DNA of 6,802 nt from Ruminococcus sp. (GTDB lineage: Bacteria > Bacillota > Clostridia > Oscillospirales > Acutalibacteraceae): contig JAMPAE010000083.1 of NCBI GenBank assembly GCA_023667385.1, positions 1 to 6,802 on the forward strand, written 5' to 3'. Shown piece by piece: positions 4,201 to 6,802 of this stretch; positions within the stretch are counted from its first letter, which is position 1; each line of letters opens with the position of its first letter. The position numbers were made by a program, and so were the translations under genes. Under the pieces are notes generated by a model. It did not search any database, was not told the origin of the DNA, and was given only the letters and a program-made list of their open reading frames with translations.

Positions 4201-6802
4201 CTTGAGTTCGCCGATATAGAATGTTGAAATCAATTCGCAGATTTTGTCGTTGATTACAAGGCCTTCAACGTTATCCTTAATGAGGTTAACGATGGCACCC
4301 ATTGAAAGGTCTGTGATGTCAATGTCAATGCCTGCAAGTTGTTTAACAAGTGCGCCGAGAGTAACATCGTCAGTCTTGAGAACAAGCTTGAGCACAGGAG
4401 CAAATTTGTCAATTACGCCTGTCAGGCAAGCAAGAAGATTGCTCAATGAAACGCTGAGACCGTTTGCATTAATGAAATAGATAATGTTCGGGATGAGCTG
4501 GAGAACTTCGTTTGCAGGCTTGCCTGAAATTTCATCAACCCTTGCAAGAACTGCATTGAGAATTGCTTCAACTGCTGCACCAACGTCATATTTGCCGTCT
4601 GCACCCTTGAATGAGTCAGCTTCAGGCATTTCACAGCCGAGAGCTTCAAGAATCGGTACAAGACCGAAGTCATAACCCTTGCCGCCTGCAATTGTGATTA
4701 CATCATTATAGACATAGCTGCCGTCATCGTTTTTCTTAGAACCTGTGAGGAACTTATAGTCATCGCCGAAGAACAGCCATGAAAGAACTTCATTAACAGG
4801 AGCAAGAACTTTCTTGATGCCGTTTACAAATGCTGCTTTCTTGTCTGCTGCTTTGTCAACACCGAAGTAACCGTCTTTGAGTACATATACAGTGTTGCCT
4901 TCTTCATCTGTTGTCTTGTCGCACATATCGAACCAACTGCCGATATTTGTGTCAAGTGATGCGTCAACAAGTCCACGAAGTGATTCATCGAAGCCGCCGA
5001 TTGCGTTAACAATGAGCTCAACAATTGTCTTGAGGTTTGCATCTGTGTAAACCTTATCGTCAAGAACGCTGTTCAGAAGCTGAGCGATGGTGTTGTCCTC
5101 GCCGAGAATCATGTTAAGGATTACATCAACAAGAGCGTCGAATGATTCGTCAAGCTTAGCTGCTGTTTCCTTATCCCAGTCATTGTCATATTCGAGATAT
5201 TTGATGGTGTGTTCAGGAAGTCCTATAACACCATCTGTGACATCATATGAACCTGTGAACATGTAACCCCAGTCAGGATTCTTATATTCAATTTCAAGTC
5301 CGTTGATGATGCTGATAACCGCATTATAGATTTCGAGGATGTCAATTTCTGTGTCCTTCGGCAAAATGCTTTGAACAAATGCACAAATTGTTTCGCCGTT
5401 TGATGATGCAAGGTCAGCGCTTGGAGCCTGAAGTGCTTCAACAAGTGAGGTTACAAAAATTGTGAGTGAGTCAACTGTTGCAATGTTTGCACCGTATGCT
5501 GTGCCGATTACGGAATTTTCAATCTTCTTCGGCTGAGCAAGAACAGCTTTAACGCCTTCTGTGACAAGTGCGCTGTTTGCAAGGTTTGTGCCAAGGAAGG
5601 TATCAACCCAGCCAAGCAGTGATGTCATTGTGAAGTGATCAAGTGTGATGTTATATGTCTTGTGAGCCGGGTCAAAGTCGCTGATGCCCTGACCTGTAAC
5701 AGCGCTGAGAATCTTATCAAGAGCAAGCTCAATTTTGATTTCTTCGCCGCTGCCAAGAGCATCTGAAACCTGATTGAGTATATCTGAAAGGATTGTTGTT
5801 GCAACACCGTTAAGATTTACGTCAAGGATAGGTCTGATGTCGTCAAGAATGACAAGGATCGGCATGAGGAGATTGTGAAGAACAACTGAAAGTCCGTTTG
5901 ATTCAACGAAATATGTGAATCTCGGAATGAGGCCGATAACCTTTTCAACTGTGTTTCCGCTGAGTACATAGTCAATGTATGCAACAAACTGGCTGATGAT
6001 GTAGTTAAGGGCATCAGTTGGGTTCATTGCGTCATATTCAGCCTGAGTGAGAATATGGTTATATCCGTTCATCTCTTTCTCAGAAAGTTCATTGACACCA
6101 AGAATCTCAAGGAGAATACCGATTGAGTTTGCATAGCTCTTGTAGCCCTTGATTGTGAGTGCGTCGTTGAACATATTAAGTTCAGCGCCTGAGAACATCA
6201 TTGCAAGGATGTCTGCAAACGGATCCATAATCTTGAGGAAGAGTGTTACGAATGCGTCTTTGTCTGTGTCAACAAATGCAACATATTCGCCTGTTTTTTC
6301 GTCAAGATATTCCCATGTTACATATTCTTTTCCGTCTTTGACAGCTTTGATGAGGTTGCCGTCTGCATCTTTTGCAACTCTGACGCCCTCAATCTTCTTA
6401 ACCTTTGAGAAGTCCGGGCCTTCTTCGCCCTCAGCAACATATTCGCTGACAATATCCGGGAAGTATTCACCGAATGTTGCAGCCCATGATCTGAGTTCAA
6501 GATTTACCTGATTTGCAAGCAAGTCATAAACTGCATCATTGTTGATCATATAGCCAAGCTTGATGAAGAGTTCAACAACGCCGTCAATGTTGCTGTTATT
6601 GAACAGTGAGTTAAGCAAGCCCTGAAGCATTTCGTTGATTGTTTCATCGCTTTCGGGGTTGATCATCTTAACAACTGAATCAAGGATTTCATCAACATTG
6701 TCAAGAACATATTCGGCCTTTTCACGTGTCCAATCGTTGCCGTATTCAAGATAAGGAACGCCTGTTGTGTCATAATCGCCTGTGGTTGCCTTATCCGGAT
6801 TT
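1246..6802 (-). CDS. Giant tandem-repeat protein of unrecognised family, C-terminal part (5' end beyond the window)
   Basis: The frame is open from the right edge (first whole codon 6799-6801) to TAA at 1246-1248, giving 1851 residues without a start. The ATG at 6664-6666 is internal: the frame stays open before it, no Shine-Dalgarno precedes it, and the upstream codons encode a repeat entry (PYLEYGNDW). I do not recognise the family. Residue numbers below and in related entries count that Met as 1. The chain is mostly amphipathic helix-like sequence in four tandem units of 398-518 residues, then a degenerate fifth entry, a Gly/Ser linker (1776-1783) and an aromatic, basic tail. No enzyme motif, LPXTG sorting signal, dockerin or nucleotide-binding loop was seen. 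A secreted or surface role is inferred from size, repeats and tail. A helical solenoid scaffold or an adhesin are both possible. The coding call is very secure; the function is unknown. Confidence 0.93.
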   Translation of the reverse strand, partial: NPDKATTGDYDTTGVPYLEYGNDWTREKAEYVLDNVDEILDSVVKMINPESDETINEMLQGLLNSLFNNSNIDGVVELFIKLGYMINNDAVYDLLANQVNLELRSWAATFGEYFPDIVSEYVAEGEEGPDFSKVKKIEGVRVAKDADGNLIKAVKDGKEYVTWEYLDEKTGEYVAFVDTDKDAFVTLFLKIMDPFADILAMMFSGAELNMFNDALTIKGYKSYANSIGILLEILGVNELSEKEMNGYNHILTQAEYDAMNPTDALNYIISQFVAYIDYVLSGNTVEKVIGLIPRFTYFVESNGLSVVLHNLLMPILVILDDIRPILDVNLNGVATTILSDILNQVSDALGSGEEIKIELALDKILSAVTGQGISDFDPAHKTYNITLDHFTMTSLLGWVDTFLGTNLANSALVTEGVKAVLAQPKKIENSVIGTAYGANIATVDSLTIFVTSLVEALQAPSADLASSNGETICAFVQSILPKDTEIDILEIYNAVISIINGLEIEYKNPDWGYMFTGSYDVTDGVIGLPEHTIKYLEYDNDWDKETAAKLDESFDALVDVILNMILGEDNTIAQLLNSVLDDKVYTDANLKTIVELIVNAIGGFDESLRGLVDASLDTNIGSWFDMCDKTTDEEGNTVYVLKDGYFGVDKAADKKAAFVNGIKKVLAPVNEVLSWLFFGDDYKFLTGSKKNDDGSYVYNDVITIAGGKGYDFGLVPILEALGCEMPEADSFKGADGKYDVGAAVEAILNAVLARVDEISGKPANEVLQLIPNIIYFINANGLSVSLSNLLACLTGVIDKFAPVLKLVLKTDDVTLGALVKQLAGIDIDITDLSMGAIVNLIKDNVEGLVINDKICELISTFYIGELKQFVSANGEFAYKMQYNDKESRADMITIILSLALDLVKDNRELFSKLLGEDIVSVLFGILDGIISNITYIEPNWAYMYDGEDALDKLAANGLPKRSGLAYANYTKYTNNWNDKTAEYLAENLGKIIDDVIGAIKGDGSTVGTILEAALADNVYKDDVLNAIIPEIVKLLGNLDKAILDAVGAVLDADIDAWFKMCDIERDADGKIVNVTCNKKWGVNSKDTFVAALTEAVAPAGRIIEWLFLGKSYTFFNDINGDDIITIAGGQGYANGIAPLLEALGCEAKPAGDYKNGAEAVSFVVAALLGKVSDLCTGDTVSKLLDMLPNLVYFINAGGVATVVTNVLAPVEALLGAVESLIGEVDIEGLIGFPIKSITFSTILDLITDATGIKFRADSKSFIESFYIGKVKAYESVNGKTAYKMSYSDKETKRDMLTILLSLVIENIKYEDNEEPLTKLLGEDVYGSIYKVLTLTEAKAMQNFSWLYTEYADTNKTFSAVETSVKFKGTYNNIWTREKAQYIADRLPDFIDDILCLLGFEINGVQIRNLTNLIDQLLNGNLYTQANADAIINALKGLTAQISQLEPYGKYIVSILKTSLGLDLTAWDKMTVKVNDGDKESFADALAQIVAPLHPILKVLLAGEDISFFYDINGKTQIVIPGSEGYAYGIVPLLEALDCKKIATPAEFKKIINKDPAKAVRAVIDPVLARIDDIAKDPANKIFDMIPELVYFIDSNGLDTCVNNIANSADTVLAALSPIIGKASIMELLGLDLKTYNFEWLVNLAFDKLQELTGYDLTPIAMDPIVELTTGKVVSYKSINGEKYYKMQYASNLDRADMVTVLLRLVVKFVVMDENRQKVKDIFKDYITDEKSYTTVCDLIDFAADKVAEDPTMSGILFVIYYIFYGLDRGFDNADKIYHNVNNVWITVLKLFEESGDPYLVAVSKILKQTLNKHLGGIFDEGGVASGGTLTFFQKIKAFFQRIIDWFKNLFK
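1249..1341 (-). other. C-terminal Gly/Ser linker and aromatic amphipathic helix
   Basis: Residues 1776-1783 are GGVASGGT. They are followed by 23 residues (1784-1806) with Phe, Ile, Trp and Leu at i/i+3/i+4 spacing and Lys/Arg between them (for example FFQRIIDWFKNLFK at the very end). This fits an amphipathic helix with a basic polar face. I infer a membrane-surface, cell-wall or export-related function, because the usual LPXTG plus hydrophobic segment and dockerin repeats are absent. Confidence 0.6.
1342..1473 (-). repeat. Degenerate fifth repeat entry
   Basis: Residues 1732-1775 begin YHNVNNVWITVLKLFEE, which aligns with the unit entry of unit 4 (TYNNIWTREKAQYI). Only about 44 residues follow before the Gly/Ser linker. 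The array therefore ends in a truncated copy and not at a unit boundary. Confidence 0.6.
1474..2703 (-). repeat. Tandem protein repeat unit 4
   Basis: This is about 410 residues (1322-1731) and starts at GTYNNIWTREKAQYI. It has LYTQANADAIINAL (1376-1389), AWDKM (1420-1424) with the shortest loop, FADALAQIVAP (1436-1446), GYAYGIVPLLEALDC (1479-1493), IPELVYFIDSNGL (1540-1552), TGKVVSYKSINGEKYYKMQY (1624-1643) and RADMVTVLLRL (1649-1659). After that it diverges: the conserved 'KLLGED' becomes KDIFKDY, and the aromatic exit segment becomes FVIYYIFYGLDRGFD (1712-1726). Confidence 0.87.
2704..3897 (-). repeat. Tandem protein repeat unit 3
   Basis: This is about 398 residues (924-1321) and starts at YTKYTNNWNDKTAEYL. 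It has VYKDDVLNAIIPEIV (973-987), AWFKMCD (1011-1017), FVAALTEAVAP (1043-1053), GYANGIAPLLEALGC (1086-1100), LPNLVYFINAGG (1142-1153), SFYIGKVKAY (1219-1228), NGKTAYKMSY (1232-1241), KRDMLTILLSL (1247-1257) and KLLGED (1273-1278). It is the best match to unit 2 along its whole length, in the same order. Confidence 0.88.
3898..5199 (-). repeat. Tandem protein repeat unit 2
   Basis: This is about 434 residues (490-923) and starts at YLEYDNDWDKETA. Landmarks in order: VYTDANLKTIVELI (539-552), SWFDMCD (577-583), FVNGIKKVLAPV (613-624), GYDFGLVPILEALGC (664-678), IPNIIYFINANGL (725-737), YIGELKQF (817-824), NGEFAYKMQY (828-837), RADMITIILSL (843-853), KLLGED (867-872) and PNWAYMYDGED (893-903). 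It is closest to unit 3. Confidence 0.88.
5200..6753 (-). repeat. Tandem protein repeat unit 1 (longest, most diverged)
   Basis: This is about 518 residues (-28 to 489), from the entry YLEYGNDWTREKAEY to just before the next YLEYDNDW. It retains the unit landmarks: Trp61 before the variable loop, YANSIGILLEILG (178-190), IPRFTYFVESNGL (247-259) and PDWGYM (464-469). It differs in two ways. The loop after Trp61 is 78 residues to Phe139, and the segment from Asn257 to Trp466 is about 50 residues longer than in the other units. It also lacks a clear 'NG...YKMxY' segment and the paired cysteines of units 2 and 3. Confidence 0.8.
6250..6486 (-). other. Expanded variable loop of repeat unit 1
   Basis: The segment runs from Trp61 to Phe139 of the giant protein. 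The central part (about residues 94-132) is strand- and turn-like, with motifs ADGN, DGKEY and DEKTGEY alternating with Val/Tyr/Thr, unlike the helical sequence around it. In units 2, 3 and 4 the same Trp-to-Phe interval spans 35, 31 and 15 residues. Confidence 0.6.

Noticed and set aside
5206..5220. LPEHT as a sortase LPXTG-like signal
   Set aside because: It is internal to the protein at a unit junction, lacks the Gly, and has no following hydrophobic segment and basic tail.
6149..6511. 120-codon plus-strand reading frame
   Set aside because: It is antisense to repeat unit 1, Ser-rich, with no Shine-Dalgarno and no recognisable motif.
6664..6666. ATG as the start of the giant protein
   Set aside because: The frame is open through the right edge, no Shine-Dalgarno precedes this ATG, and the codons before it encode a repeat entry segment seen again in the other units.
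1246..6802. CRISPR array or direct DNA repeats
   Set aside because: The recurring strings in this region are codon-phased and imperfect, with spacing above 1 kb. They reflect diverged protein repeats, not short identical repeats with spacers.

Overview
The window carries two convergent protein-coding regions on DNA of moderate-to-low GC. The first gene has a strong AAGGAGG ribosome binding site and encodes a clostridial-style lipoprotein of the PdaA polysaccharide deacetylase family. Together these point to a Gram-positive Firmicute, most likely an anaerobic Clostridia member of the Ruminococcaceae/Oscillospiraceae type. The organism call is an inference from sequence style only; there is no rRNA or other marker gene here.

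Layout: bases 1-100 are a leader with a perfect 8-bp inverted repeat and the ribosome binding site. Bases 101-1147 (+) encode the 348-residue lipoprotein peptidoglycan de-N-acetylase. Bases 1148-1245 are a convergent intergenic gap with a strong hairpin terminator that probably serves both strands. From 1246 to the right edge, one minus-strand frame stays open. It is the C-terminal 1851 residues of a giant protein whose true start lies beyond base 6802; the ATG at 6664-6666 is internal.

The giant protein is built of four long, diverged tandem units (about 518, 434, 398 and 410 residues), a degenerate fifth start, a Gly/Ser linker and a short aromatic, basic, amphipathic C-terminal helix. I do not recognise the family. 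Each unit follows the same order: an aromatic 'Y-x-N-x-W' entry, amphipathic helices, a Trp followed by a loop of variable length, a 'GYxxGxxPLLEALxC' segment, a 'P-x-(L/I/F)-x-YF-(I/V)-x-x-(N/G)-G' segment and, in three units, a 'NG...YKMxY...R-x-DM-x-T' segment. The variable loop grows from 15 to 78 residues between copies, which is the most interesting structural detail in the window.

The two genes face each other and are separated by a terminator, so nothing here supports co-regulation. Both products plausibly act at the cell envelope: the first as a membrane-anchored cell-wall modifying enzyme, the second as a candidate large surface or secreted protein. The second role is inferred, because its N-terminus and any signal peptide are outside the window.
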